A stretch of 64,000 nt of DNA from Pseudomonadota bacterium (GTDB taxonomy: Bacteria; Pseudomonadota; Gammaproteobacteria; Xanthomonadales; Wenzhouxiangellaceae): contig CP053448.1 in the NCBI GenBank assembly GCA_013285445.1, positions 1,178,001-1,242,000 of the forward strand, read 5' to 3'. The number at the start of each line of letters is the position of its first letter. Within the stretch, counting starts at the first letter, position 1. A program made the position numbers and the translations under genes. Below, piece after piece: positions 47,052-55,652 of this stretch. The notes beneath the pieces are model-generated. The model had not been told where the DNA came from. It saw nothing but the letters and a program-made list of their open reading frames with translations, and did no database searches.

Positions 47052-48368
47052 GTGATTGAGACCGTCAACAGACTTCAGGATTCCTGGCCGGGTCGCAGCT
47101 GGTATGAGGATGAATTCCGTCCGCGGCCGCTGCCGTCCCTGACCGGCAAGGCCAGAGTCGATGTGGCAATCATCGGGGGCGGGCTGGCCGGACTGTCCAC
47201 GGCCATTAGCCTGATCGAGCGCGGTGTGGATGCCGTGGCCGTGCTCGAGTCCGGTCAGCCCGGCACGGGCGCCTCCGGGCGCAACGGGGGCTTTGTGTTT
47301 GCCGGCTATTCGCTGTCCAATGAGCGATTGATCGCGCAGATCGGACGCCACCGCGCCCGGGTCCTGCATGGCTGGACGCGCGATGCCGTGCGCCTGATCC
47401 GCAAACGCATCGATCGCTACGGGATTGCCTGTCAGGCCAGCGACGCCGGCGTGTTGCTGGCCGACTGGTTTGGTGATGATCGCGTCTTGCTCAACCAGGC
47501 TGAGTGGCTGGACAACCAGCTCGGCTTCGGGCTCGAACCCGTTGGGCGTGATCGGATGGCGGACTACGTGACCTCGACTCGCTACGGTGCCGGGCTGCTT
47601 GAGCCGGGCAGTTTCCATTTTCATCCGCTGCGTCACGCTCGCGGGCTGGCCGATGCCACGATCGCGGGCAGTGGGCGGGTGTACGGTTCCAGCCCGGTCC
47701 GATCGCTGGATCGTCACGCCGGCGCCTGGCGGCTGCGCACCCCGGAGGGAGAACTGCAGGCCGACCAGGTGGTGCTGGCAACCGGTGGCTACGATCGACG
47801 GCTGTGGCCACGACTGCAGCGCGCGGTGCTGCCTGTGGCGACCTACATTGCAGTGACTGAACCGCTGGGCGAGCAGCTGCAGGCACTGTTGCCTGCCCCG
47901 GTGGCGGTCTATGATACCCGCTTCGCGTTCGACTACTACCGACCGCTGCCCGACACGCGGCTGCTGTGGGGCGGCCGGATCACCATGGCGCGTCGTTCGC
48001 CGAAGGCGATTCGCCGCCTGCTCAGGCGCGACATCGTGCGTGTCTTTCCGGTGCTTGATCGCGTCCGCTTTGAATATGCCTGGGGTGGCTGGATGAGCTA
48101 CGCCCGGCATCAGATGCCCTTGCTGGGCCGGACCGCGGGGAGCCTGTGGTACGCCCTGGCCTTTGGCGGCCACGGCATGGCGACCACAACGCTGGCCGGT
48201 GAAGTGCTTGCCGAAGCACTGACCGGCGAACGGGAGCGGCTTGCGGCCTTTGCCGACTGGCCGCCGAGTTGGGCCGGCGGGCTCGGCGGTCGCGCGGCCG
48301 TCCAGTGCGTGTACTGGGGCCTGCAGGCAGGTGATCAACTGCGTACGCGCCGGCTTCGACGACTGTAG
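47052..48368 (+). CDS. FAD-dependent amine/amino-acid oxidase (gamma-glutamylputrescine oxidase-like)
   Basis: 438 residues from a GTG at 47052. The N-terminus DSWPGRSWYEDEFRPRPLPSLTGKARVDVAIIGGGLAGLSTA is the standard opening of the PuuB/OrdL branch of the DAO family, with FAD motif GGGLAGLST. SGRNGGFVFAGYS and a C-terminal ALAFGGHGMATTTLAGEVLAEAL complete the fold. Substrate is unknown; nothing around it belongs to putrescine breakdown, while phhA next door suggests amino-acid use (inference). Confidence 0.85.
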   Translation: MIETVNRLQDSWPGRSWYEDEFRPRPLPSLTGKARVDVAIIGGGLAGLSTAISLIERGVDAVAVLESGQPGTGASGRNGGFVFAGYSLSNERLIAQIGRHRARVLHGWTRDAVRLIRKRIDRYGIACQASDAGVLLADWFGDDRVLLNQAEWLDNQLGFGLEPVGRDRMADYVTSTRYGAGLLEPGSFHFHPLRHARGLADATIAGSGRVYGSSPVRSLDRHAGAWRLRTPEGELQADQVVLATGGYDRRLWPRLQRAVLPVATYIAVTEPLGEQLQALLPAPVAVYDTRFAFDYYRPLPDTRLLWGGRITMARRSPKAIRRLLRRDIVRVFPVLDRVRFEYAWGGWMSYARHQMPLLGRTAGSLWYALAFGGHGMATTTLAGEVLAEALTGERERLAAFADWPPSWAGGLGGRAAVQCVYWGLQAGDQLRTRRLRRL

Positions 48369-48531
48369 CCATTTTCCTACACAGCGACGGGTGGTTTTCC
48401 TACAGCAGATCGCGCCACTTGTCCATTTCCCCTGGCAGCGGGTACGGCGCACAATCGACCTGGATCATGGCTGGTTCGCCCGTTCGCTGGTACGGGCGCA
48501 CCCCGGGCCCCAAGCGGCCCATTCGGGGGTT

Positions 48532-48567
48532 GGGCGGCACCGCTTCCCTGGTGCCGCCCTTTTTTTT
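48532..48567 (+). terminator. Strong rho-independent terminator (possible sRNA end)
   Basis: GGGCGGCACC (48532-48541), loop GCTTCCCT, GGTGCCGCCC (48550-48559), then eight T: a perfect 10-bp stem with T tract, the strongest intrinsic terminator in the window. It lies 164 bases after the amine oxidase stop. It may end that mRNA or a separate small RNA starting in 48.37-48.48 kb; the upstream segment also contains GGGCCCCAAGCGGCCC. Confidence 0.85.
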
Positions 48568-48657
48568 GTGGCCGTGGCGGCACGCCCAATACCTTAATTC
48601 TCAACGACGTGCCGCTGTGGAGCTGCGCAATCGCCTGGGCCTAGTCGCCCATCGCTG

Positions 48658-48766
48658 CGGTTCGTGCACGGTTCGTGCATGCCTGTCCCGGTTCACCCTC
48701 GGGTTCACCCTCGCACCCCCGGATAAAGCCCCGTGCTGCCGGGTAACATCCACGGTCAGTTATACT
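48658..48766 (+). promoter_or_regulatory. Promoter region of the mntA-hepT pair with doubled repeats
   Basis: TATACT at 48761-48766 is a good -10 and ends 7 bases before the mntA ATG (48774), so transcription would begin at or next to the start codon; no Shine-Dalgarno is present, implying a leaderless mRNA. Upstream are two direct duplications, CGGTTCGTGCA twice (about 48658-48679) and GGTTCACCCTCG twice (about 48690-48713), which may be regulator binding sites. The -35 is poor. Confidence 0.55.
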
Positions 48767-48773
48767 TCTTCAC

Positions 48774-49187
48774 ATGAACTTGAACGGCACGATCATTGCG
48801 GAAGTGCTCGACGCTTATCCACGCGTTCAGGCCGTCTATTTGTTTGGATCCACGGTGGACGGCGAGCAGCGCGGGGACAGCGATATCGATGTTGCCGTGC
48901 TGCTGCCCCCGGAGGACGCACGACGTGTCGGCTCGCTGCTGATGGGCGCGCTGCACGAGCAGCTTGAGTCTTTGCTGGGCCGCAGCGTGGACCTGATCAA
49001 TCTCAGGGAGGTCTCCACGGTATTCCAGAACGAGATCATTGCCAGCGGCCAGCGGATCCATTGTGCCCACCCGGACGCCGCCGATGAATTTGAAATGCTG
49101 GTCATGTCGATGTACCAGAAGCTCAACGCCGAGCGTGCCGGCATTCTGTCCGAGGGGCTTGGCAGCGGACGCTTCTACCGGGTATGA
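48774..49187 (+). CDS. mntA: MntA-type nucleotidyltransferase antitoxin
   Basis: 137 residues. The minimal nucleotidyltransferase signature GSTVDGEQRGDSDIDVAVLL fits GS-x10-D-x-D exactly (Ser26, Asp37, Asp39). In characterised type VII systems MntA AMPylates a tyrosine of the HepT toxin and so neutralises it. The gene overlaps hepT by 4 bp (ATGA). The C-terminal ~45 residues (EFEMLVMSMYQKLNAERAGIL) are a helical extension. Upstream promoter suggests leaderless translation. Confidence 0.92.
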   Translation: MNLNGTIIAEVLDAYPRVQAVYLFGSTVDGEQRGDSDIDVAVLLPPEDARRVGSLLMGALHEQLESLLGRSVDLINLREVSTVFQNEIIASGQRIHCAHPDAADEFEMLVMSMYQKLNAERAGILSEGLGSGRFYRV

Positions 49188-49621
49188 GCGACACCCTGGT
49201 CAACAAGAAGGTCAGTGTCGAGCGCTGTATTCGTCAGATCCGATCCTATTACGAGCACCGCGGCGAACTGCCTTTCGAGCGTGATCACCTTCGGCAGGAT
49301 GCCATCGCCATGAACCTGCAGCGGGCGATCAAATTGTGTATCGATATGGCCAACCACCTCATCAGGACCCGGAAACTCGGACTACCGCAGGGCAGCAGGG
49401 ACAGTTTCGCCCTGCTTGAACAAGAAGGGTTCATCGGGGCTGATCTGGCTGGTCAATTGAAGAGGATGGTGGGGTTTCGAAATGTCCTCGTCCACGAATA
49501 CCGGGAACTCGACCTCGGCATCATGATCGATGTGATCGAAAACCGGCTCCACGCGTTGCTCGATTTCACTGTTGACGTCCTGAACGCTGCGGGGGCGCAC
49601 ACGCAGGATCCGGATTCCTGA
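49184..49621 (+). CDS. hepT: HepT-type HEPN toxin (DUF86)
   Basis: 145 residues, all-helical HEPN fold. The RNase motif R-x4-H is present as RNVLVHEY (Arg99, His104), and Tyr106 gives R-x4-H-x-Y, the site that MntA AMPylates in studied pairs. NLQRAIKLCIDMANHLI and FRNVLVHEYRELD are typical. Toxicity is inferred from the family, not shown. Confidence 0.92.
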   Translation: MSDTLVNKKVSVERCIRQIRSYYEHRGELPFERDHLRQDAIAMNLQRAIKLCIDMANHLIRTRKLGLPQGSRDSFALLEQEGFIGADLAGQLKRMVGFRNVLVHEYRELDLGIMIDVIENRLHALLDFTVDVLNAAGAHTQDPDS

Positions 49622-49713
49622 CCTCGCTGCAAAACCCTCGAGTGGCGTTTTTCCTTCAATGATTTCAGAAATCTCCCGATGCAGCGCGGCCAGGGCGCGG
49701 CGAAAATGCCGCC

Positions 49714-50777
49714 ATGACTTACCCGCGCAGCCAGATTGTTTCTGAGGATGATCCCGGTTTTTACCACGTCGTTTCCCGATGTGTCCGGCGCGCCTTCCTG
49801 TGCGGTCGCGACAAGCTCACCGGCCAGTGCTTCGAACACCGACGACAGCATAGGCAATGGAGCAGTTGCGGTTTCCACGGCACGTGGAAGAAGCGAGTGC
49901 GGAATGCCGTCATGCGTGGATCGAGATGCGCATCCTCGAGCTGGCGGATTGCTTCGCGGTGTCGGTATATGCCTACGCGGTAATGAGCAATCATTTCCAT
50001 GTCGTGTTGCGCGTCGGCCCCCACGCCTCCCGGGAGCTGTCCGACGAGGAGGTCGCGCGCCGCTGGCTGACCGCGTTTCCAGGGCCGATCAAGGTCGACA
50101 ACAGCCCCGAGACCGCCGAACGCCTGAAGCGGGCCATCACCGGCAACCCGGAGCGGCTGGTTGAACTGAGAAAGCGCCTGGGCAGCCTGAGCTGGTTCAT
50201 GAAGGCCCTCAACGAGCCCATTGCCCGCCGGGCCAACCGCGAAGACGGCTGTAAAGGAAAATTCTGGGAAAGCCGCTACAAGTGCCAGGCGCTACTGGAA
50301 GAGCGAGCCGTGCTCTCGTGCATGGCCTACGTCGATCTCAACCCCGCTCGCGCCGCCATGTGCGACACCCTGAAAGACTCCCATCACACCACCATCCAGC
50401 GACGACTGCGCGCCGACAACCCACTCGATCAGCCGCTCCAGCCCGTCGCCGGCCTGGACGCCGATGCGCTGGCGGACCTGACCGAATCGAGCTACATCGC
50501 GCTCGTGCAGTGGACCGGCGAACAGGCTCGCTCGGACAAGCGCGGCAAGCTCAGGCCACTGGGTGATGCAGGTACTTCAGCCCCGGCCGGCATCTGGCAG
50601 GTCGCCAGCCATCCCCGGGAGTGGCTGCGCCAGGTCCGGGGCACCGAGAGCCTCTACTACCGCGCCGTCGGCTCGGCCGAAGCCCTGATGGCCAAGGCCG
50701 AAGCGCTGGGCCAGGTGTGGATGAAGGGTGCGGCGGCAGAAACGGCCCGCAAGATCCTCAAGCAACGACCGACCTGA
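49714..50777 (+). pseudogene. REP-associated tyrosine transposase (TnpA-REP/Y1 family), frameshifted
   Basis: A Y1/HUH-type transposase of the RAYT class split over two frames. 49714-49880 encodes the N-terminus (YHVVSRCVRRAFLCGRDKLTGQCFEHRRQ); the rest is in another frame from about 49920 to 50777. That part holds the HUH motif AYAVMSNHFHVVLRV, SLSWFMKALNEPIARRAN, GKFWESRYKCQALLEE and MAYVDLNPARAAM. Between EHRRQ and WIEMRILELAD there are about 60 extra bases plus a frame change, so the gene is probably inactive. RAYTs are domesticated transposases that spread REP sequences; two REP-like arrays occur elsewhere in the window. Confidence 0.85.
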
Positions 50778-50880
50778 ACGACTGAAGCAATGCAACTACG
50801 AACGTACCGGCACTGACCGGGGGTTGGCGTGCGCGCGACTTGGAAAATGGAAACAGCGGCCTGAAAACAGCGGCCGGGTC

Positions 50881-50973
50881 GGGCAAGAATCGGACTGGAA
50901 GGGGAAAACGGCAGGGGGAAATCAGTTTTGGAGGGCAACCGATCGGTCAAGCGGGGCTTTCAAATAATGTGTG
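50881..50973. repeat. Left copy of a ~92-bp direct repeat (mate at 56065-56156)
   Basis: This segment from GGGCAAGAATCGGACTGGA to GGTCAAGCGGGGC and TTCAAATAATGTGTG matches 56065-56156 base for base at roughly 80-85%, same orientation. The IS110-type remnant and the subtilase gene lie between the two copies. Just before it, AAACAGCGGCC is doubled (50851-50876). Confidence 0.85.
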
Positions 50974-50978
50974 ATGAG

Positions 50979-52150
50979 ATGGACGCCTCCGTCATTCGCA
51001 GCGGCGTCAATTTGCGCCAGACTGGTATTCCACACAGTCGATCACGTAGGAGGCGTCCACATGAAGCATAAACTGATTGGAATCGACTTGGCAAAGAACG
51101 TTTTTCAGGTCTGTGCCGTCAACCATGCAGGAAAGCTGGTTTTCAACCATAAGGTGGGCCGTGCCCGGCTGGCCGAGGTGATGACATCACAGAACCCCAC
51201 CCAGGTCGCCATGGAGGCCTGCGCCAGCGCTCACTACTGGGGGCGCAAGTTCGAGCGCATGGGTCATCATGTGATCCTCATTCCGCCGCAGCATGTGCAG
51301 CCCTTCGTTCGCGGTGGCAAGAGCGATGCCCGCGATGCACTGGCCATTGTCGAGGCAGCCCAGCGTCCGAAGCTTCATTCGGTGCCGATCAAGTCGGCCT
51401 TACAGCAGGACCTGCAGAGCATTCATCGGGTCCGGAGTCAGTGCATCGGCCAGGTCACTGCCGTCGGCAACCAGATCCGGGGCATTGCGCGCGAGTACGG
51501 GGTGGAGTTCAAGTCGGGGATTCATGCCCTGGTCAAGCAGCTCCCTGAAGTGCTCGAAGATGGTGAGAACGAACTGACTTCGGTCGTTCGGCAGCTCCTG
51601 TTCGAACAACTTGATCACCTTCGCCGACTCCGCCTGCGCAGTCAAGCCCTGCACGCACACATGATCGAACTGGCCAGCCAGGACCCGGCCTTACAGCCGG
51701 CTGCTGGAGCTGCCGGGTGTTGGTCCGGTCGTGGGTTCAGCCTACCTGGCCTCGATTGGCAATGGTCACAAGATTGCTCGTATCGGCTGGCGGATCGTCG
51801 CCCGGGGCGAGCATTACGACGTCAACAAGGCATTTGGGTCTGCCCATCCTGCCGGTTGAGTCTGCAGCAAGTCGATGAAGCAATAGGTTGACCCGACCCC
51901 GAGGGAGCCTGGTCCAAGACATGGTGAAAAACCGCTTGTGTGTTTAGGTCTCGGGGTCATCTCGAAACTCATGGTGGGCCGGGGGCAAGAGCAATCAAAG
52001 CCCCCATCCAGAGCCCGGATATATGTCAGCAGACCATTGATTTATCGCAACAAGTCAACGACGAAGGCCCTTTTGAGGAGGGATAGAGATGATCACGCCA
52101 GAGAAACTGCAAACTGGTGAAAAACCGCTTGACAGTGGGGAGGCGTCCAT
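50979..52150 (+). mobile_element. Decayed IS110-family element (IS1111-like)
   Basis: Subterminal GGACGCCTCC near 50984 is inverted to GGAGGCGTCC just before the transposase start (about 51050) and repeated directly near 52140, marking the probable ends. A 17-bp direct repeat TGGTGAAAAACCGCTTG occurs at 51922-51938 and 52115-52131. The transposase C-terminus is lost. Subterminal inverted repeats and a long 3' noncoding region are features of the IS1111 group. Exact ends cannot be fixed by eye. Confidence 0.75.
51061..51859 (+). pseudogene. IS110-family transposase, frameshifted and C-terminally truncated
   Basis: Starts MKHKLIGIDLAKNVFQVCAVN, the DEDD N-domain of IS110/IS1111 transposases, with GGKSDARDALAIVEAAQRP intact. 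Around 51696 one extra C (TTACAGCCGGCTG) shifts the frame. Reading on in the correct frame gives RLLELPGVGPVVGSAYLASIGNG, the start of the C-terminal transposase_20 domain, then diverges and stops at 51859. The catalytic serine region of that domain is missing, so it is inactive. Confidence 0.88.
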
Positions 52151-52172
52151 ATATGTCCTTGTTTTTATTTCG
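51860..52172. other. Noncoding 3' part of the IS110-type element
   Basis: No credible gene. Contains the hairpin GGGGGC-N13-GCCCCC (51981-52005), the two TGGTGAAAAACCGCTTG copies, and GAGGAGGGATAGAGATG. In IS1111-group elements the guide (bridge/seek) RNA is encoded on this side, so this is where a remnant of it would be. Confidence 0.5.
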
Positions 52173-55100
52173 TTATTGTGTGAATTCACGGTGTCCTGGT
52201 TTTTCTTCCCCGCTCTCGAACCGGTCCTCGAAGACGCCGGTTCTGAGACACGTCAGGGTGACGTCGTCGACCTGTGCGTACCAGTCGAATCCGTTTCCTG
52301 AATAGCGGAAGCGGAGCTTGAGACCGCTCGTACCGGCGTAGCTGCTCAGCTCGAGGGAAAGGTCTCCTGGCTGGTGGCTCTCGTCCCAGGTCAGGAGGTT
52401 GTTCCACGATGCGCCGTTCCAGATGTCGACCTCGAAGCGGTCGTTGCTGCCGATGTTGAGGTCGCGGTAGTAGGCGGCGGTCTTCAGGGTCGCACGCCCG
52501 GTGGAAGCTTCGAGGTCGAAGGGCGGGGAGACAAGCTCGGTATCGAAGGGCGGTGCCCCCGAGCCGGCGGCGTCGCTGTCAGCGCAAGCCGCCTCACCAC
52601 TTCCGTTGGTGTTGTTGGGGATGCCGCAGTTGCTGCTGGCCGTCGTCGCCCAGACGACGCCGTCACCCCCGGTATGGTCCACCACAGTCCAATCGAGCGG
52701 GATGCCGTCTTCGAAGGTCACAGGCGCTCCGTTGCAGACCAAGGTGGAGGTCTGGACGGTGAAGCTGAAGACGGACGAGGTGATGCCTTCCCCGCAAGTG
52801 TTCGAAGGAGTCACCCGCCACCAGTAATCTCCACCTCCAGCCAGCGGGATGCCATGGTAGCTGGTAGTGGTGACGGTGGCCGAGTCGACAAGGACATTGA
52901 AAGCGGAGTCCTCGGCGACCTCCACCAGATACTCGGCGGCTTCCGTGGCCGCGGACCAATGGTAGGTGGGTGAAAAGGCCACGTCGGTGGCTCCGTTCGC
53001 AGGCTGGTCGAGGATGGCGCCGCCGGGCTGGCCGGCGTAGACAGTCAGGGCAACGTCGTCAGTCCGAAGGATCGGGTTGCCGGGATTCTCAGGGTCGTTC
53101 CCTTCGCCGGAGACGGTGAGGGTGTGCGGCCCAGCGTCGCCGGCGGACAGCCCCGAGATGGTCAGCGTACTCGAGCTCGAAGGCGTGACGGGATTGACGC
53201 TGAATCCTTCGACCCCCGGGTGGCCCGAGAGCGAGAGCGCCACCGGCTCGGCATAGCCGAAGAGAGAATCGACCTGCACCGTATAGAGGGCATCGGTGGA
53301 TGCGCAGGCGGCGAGCTCATCGGGCTCTGCGTTGAGGAAGTAGCCGGAAGTTAGGGCGACGTTGCCGCTGCAGACGAGCGACCAGGGCTGATCCTCGATT
53401 GCAACGTTTCCGGCCAGTACCTCCACCGTCCAGATGCCGGTTTCCGGGCTCTGGACTCGGATCCCTTCCGTGTTATTCCTGTTATCGAAGGCGATGCCCG
53501 CGGAGTTGCTCCAGGCACCACTGAAGTCGTTGCCCAGATAAACGACATCTGCCGGGGAGGTGACCCGGAGGTTCAGGTCGTTGATCAGGGCGCCGCCGCC
53601 GGCGAGATTGGGTGGATCCATCCAGGCCAGCAGACATCGCAGGCCGGCTCCGGACGAGTCGACCGAGATCGGGATCGCGTTGCTCTCGCCCGTTCCCCCG
53701 AAGGCGCCTTCCGTCCAGACGCTGCGTACAGTGGAACACCACGGGTTCGTCCAGTCGTTGCAGATCCGCTGCAGGTTGGGGCGCCCCCAGCCTTGCGCGG
53801 TGCCCGGGAGGTCCTCCCCGGAGGTTGGGAAGCTGTGAGGAAGGTACTCCCCCGAGTTCAGGAGCAGCGCCTTCATCAGGCTGCCGCTCGGGGCGGGCAG
53901 GCCGTGGACGTTCTGCAGCCAGTCGCGGATCAGGGCGACGAGCGCGGTCAGCGAGGGTGCGGAGCTGCTGGTGCCGGGGAAGTTCTGGTAGCCGGAGGTG
54001 TCGTTCGGGGTCTGCACGTAATGCGAGGCGCCGGCTACGTCGGGGCCATGACGTCCGTCAGAGGTGGGGCCGCGACTGCTGTAGATCACGATCTTGCTTG
54101 CGTCGCAGGGGGCCGAGTCCCCCGGCCAGCAGGACCCGTCGACTCCGTTGTAGAAGGCGGCGGCGGAGATGTCATTCTTGGCGGTCGAGGGGGAGTAGAT
54201 GGAGCTCGCGCCACTGCCGGTGTTGCCGGCGGAGGTGATCCAGAGGTATTCCTGGACCAAGCCGTTGCCAGTAGTATTATCGTTATCGTAGGCCCAGATG
54301 TCGAGCTGCTCCGAGTCGGTGGTGTAGCTTCCGCCCACCGGGGTGCCCCAACTGTGGTTCGATATCCGGGAGCCGTCGGCATAGCTGGCCTGGAAAAAGT
54401 CTGCGAGGGTCGTTACGCTCGAGCAGCTGTTCAGGCAATCCAGGCTGCCGGGGCTGGAGTCGCATCGCAGCGCCCAGAGGCGGGCTCCGAAGGCCCCGCC
54501 TTTGATGGCACAGGCCTCGGTCGGGGTCTCGCCCCCACTCTGGGCACCGTTGCCCAGTATCACCCCGGCCGAGCCGCTGCCGTGTGCGTGGCCGGCGACG
54601 CAGCTGGTCACGGTGTTGGAGATGTCGCAGCTGGAGCCGTCGACGTACTTGAAGATCGTGTCGTTGGGAATCCCGGAACTACAGGAGAAGTCCGGGCTGT
54701 TGAAGGTGGTATCGAGTACGCCCACCAGTTGCTCCGATCCGGGGGTGGCGTCTGAACGGGGCGCTGGGCCGGCGGCCGTGATCCCGTCTGCCCAGACCGG
54801 CACCTCCGCGAGGCTTCCCGAGCAGCCGTTTCCGACGCCGGCCTGGTGGATCTCCCGCGCCGTCTCCGAAAGCAGCACAGGCGGCACGATCTGCTCCACC
54901 CACCAGACCTCCGGAAGACTGAGGAGATCGGGTAGCCGATCGGCAGGAATCTCCAGCTCGATCGTTGGGGTGTCGAGGTAGTGATGGGCCGGAATTGTTG
55001 CGCCGACGTCGAGGCCCAGCGCGTTCAGACCGGCAAGGACCGAGGGTAGCCGTTCGGAGTCCACGATCTTCACCCGCAGGCGGTAACGCCCTTTACGGGG

Positions 55101-55652
55101 AGGGCGCTCCTTTTTCTCGGCCACCATCTTGTAGGCCGGCTGGTAGACCCCGATCCACTGTACGAAAGACAGTGAGGTCGCGGTATCAAGAGTTGCCGCA
55201 TCGTTGAACCAGAAGAGGAACCCGAAGTTGGGGAAGTAGGCGGAAAGGAGGCGCCGGGCGCCCAGGCTTTCGATCTCCTCGAGGTCCGCGCGCCGCACCG
55301 GCCCCCGGAGCTGGACGAGGTAGAGTCCCGGGCGGCCCCAGGGTGTGCTCAGCTCGGGCGGGATCGCCGGTTCGATGCCCCTGGTATCCCAGGACCACCC
55401 GCTGCCCAGGCGCAGACGGTGGGTGCGGAGATCCTGTAGCGATCCCCCGCTCGCGGAAAGCTCGCGCGCCTGTTCGATGCTGAGTTCGACAACCTGAAAG
55501 GCACCGTAGTGCTCGATCCTGGTCGTCAATTCAAGAAGGCGATCGCCGTCGTCGGGAGCCCGGTGCAGCAGGTAGCGCTCGGCTGGGCTGGACTCAGCGG
55601 AGCTGGAGAGAGCCGCGAGCACGAGTCCGGTGATGAGATGACTAGGGCGCAT
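52173..55652 (-). CDS. Secreted subtilisin-like serine protease (S8) with C-terminal anchor-type domains
   Basis: 1159 residues from the ATG at 55652 (MRPSHLITGLVLAALSSSAES, a signal peptide). An inhibitor-like pro-region of about 250 residues precedes the S8 domain. Triad: Asp314 (VGVLDTTF), His357 (HAHGSGSAGVI), Ser562 (GTSSSAPSLTALVALI), with oxyanion Asn477 (SAGNTGSG). Then a jelly-roll domain (GIWTVEVLAGNVAIEDQPWSLV), a fibronectin-like domain (about 850-960, AAEYLVEVAEDSAF) and a MAM-like/choice-of-anchor domain with FEDGIPLDWTVVDHTGGDGVVW. It ends in VFEDRFESG, the FESG-type tail common on exported proteins of this group. It sits alone inside the direct-repeat-bounded island. Confidence 0.92.
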   Translation of the reverse strand: MRPSHLITGLVLAALSSSAESSPAERYLLHRAPDDGDRLLELTTRIEHYGAFQVVELSIEQARELSASGGSLQDLRTHRLRLGSGWSWDTRGIEPAIPPELSTPWGRPGLYLVQLRGPVRRADLEEIESLGARRLLSAYFPNFGFLFWFNDAATLDTATSLSFVQWIGVYQPAYKMVAEKKERPPRKGRYRLRVKIVDSERLPSVLAGLNALGLDVGATIPAHHYLDTPTIELEIPADRLPDLLSLPEVWWVEQIVPPVLLSETAREIHQAGVGNGCSGSLAEVPVWADGITAAGPAPRSDATPGSEQLVGVLDTTFNSPDFSCSSGIPNDTIFKYVDGSSCDISNTVTSCVAGHAHGSGSAGVILGNGAQSGGETPTEACAIKGGAFGARLWALRCDSSPGSLDCLNSCSSVTTLADFFQASYADGSRISNHSWGTPVGGSYTTDSEQLDIWAYDNDNTTGNGLVQEYLWITSAGNTGSGASSIYSPSTAKNDISAAAFYNGVDGSCWPGDSAPCDASKIVIYSSRGPTSDGRHGPDVAGASHYVQTPNDTSGYQNFPGTSSSAPSLTALVALIRDWLQNVHGLPAPSGSLMKALLLNSGEYLPHSFPTSGEDLPGTAQGWGRPNLQRICNDWTNPWCSTVRSVWTEGAFGGTGESNAIPISVDSSGAGLRCLLAWMDPPNLAGGGALINDLNLRVTSPADVVYLGNDFSGAWSNSAGIAFDNRNNTEGIRVQSPETGIWTVEVLAGNVAIEDQPWSLVCSGNVALTSGYFLNAEPDELAACASTDALYTVQVDSLFGYAEPVALSLSGHPGVEGFSVNPVTPSSSSTLTISGLSAGDAGPHTLTVSGEGNDPENPGNPILRTDDVALTVYAGQPGGAILDQPANGATDVAFSPTYHWSAATEAAEYLVEVAEDSAFNVLVDSATVTTTSYHGIPLAGGGDYWWRVTPSNTCGEGITSSVFSFTVQTSTLVCNGAPVTFEDGIPLDWTVVDHTGGDGVVWATTASSNCGIPNNTNGSGEAACADSDAAGSGAPPFDTELVSPPFDLEASTGRATLKTAAYYRDLNIGSNDRFEVDIWNGASWNNLLTWDESHQPGDLSLELSSYAGTSGLKLRFRYSGNGFDWYAQVDDVTLTCLRTGVFEDRFESGEEKPGHREFTQ

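Noticed and set aside
48419..48967. Open frame covering the terminator and mntA promoter
   Set aside because: It would read through a strong intrinsic terminator (eight T) and overlaps mntA in another frame; low-complexity translation.
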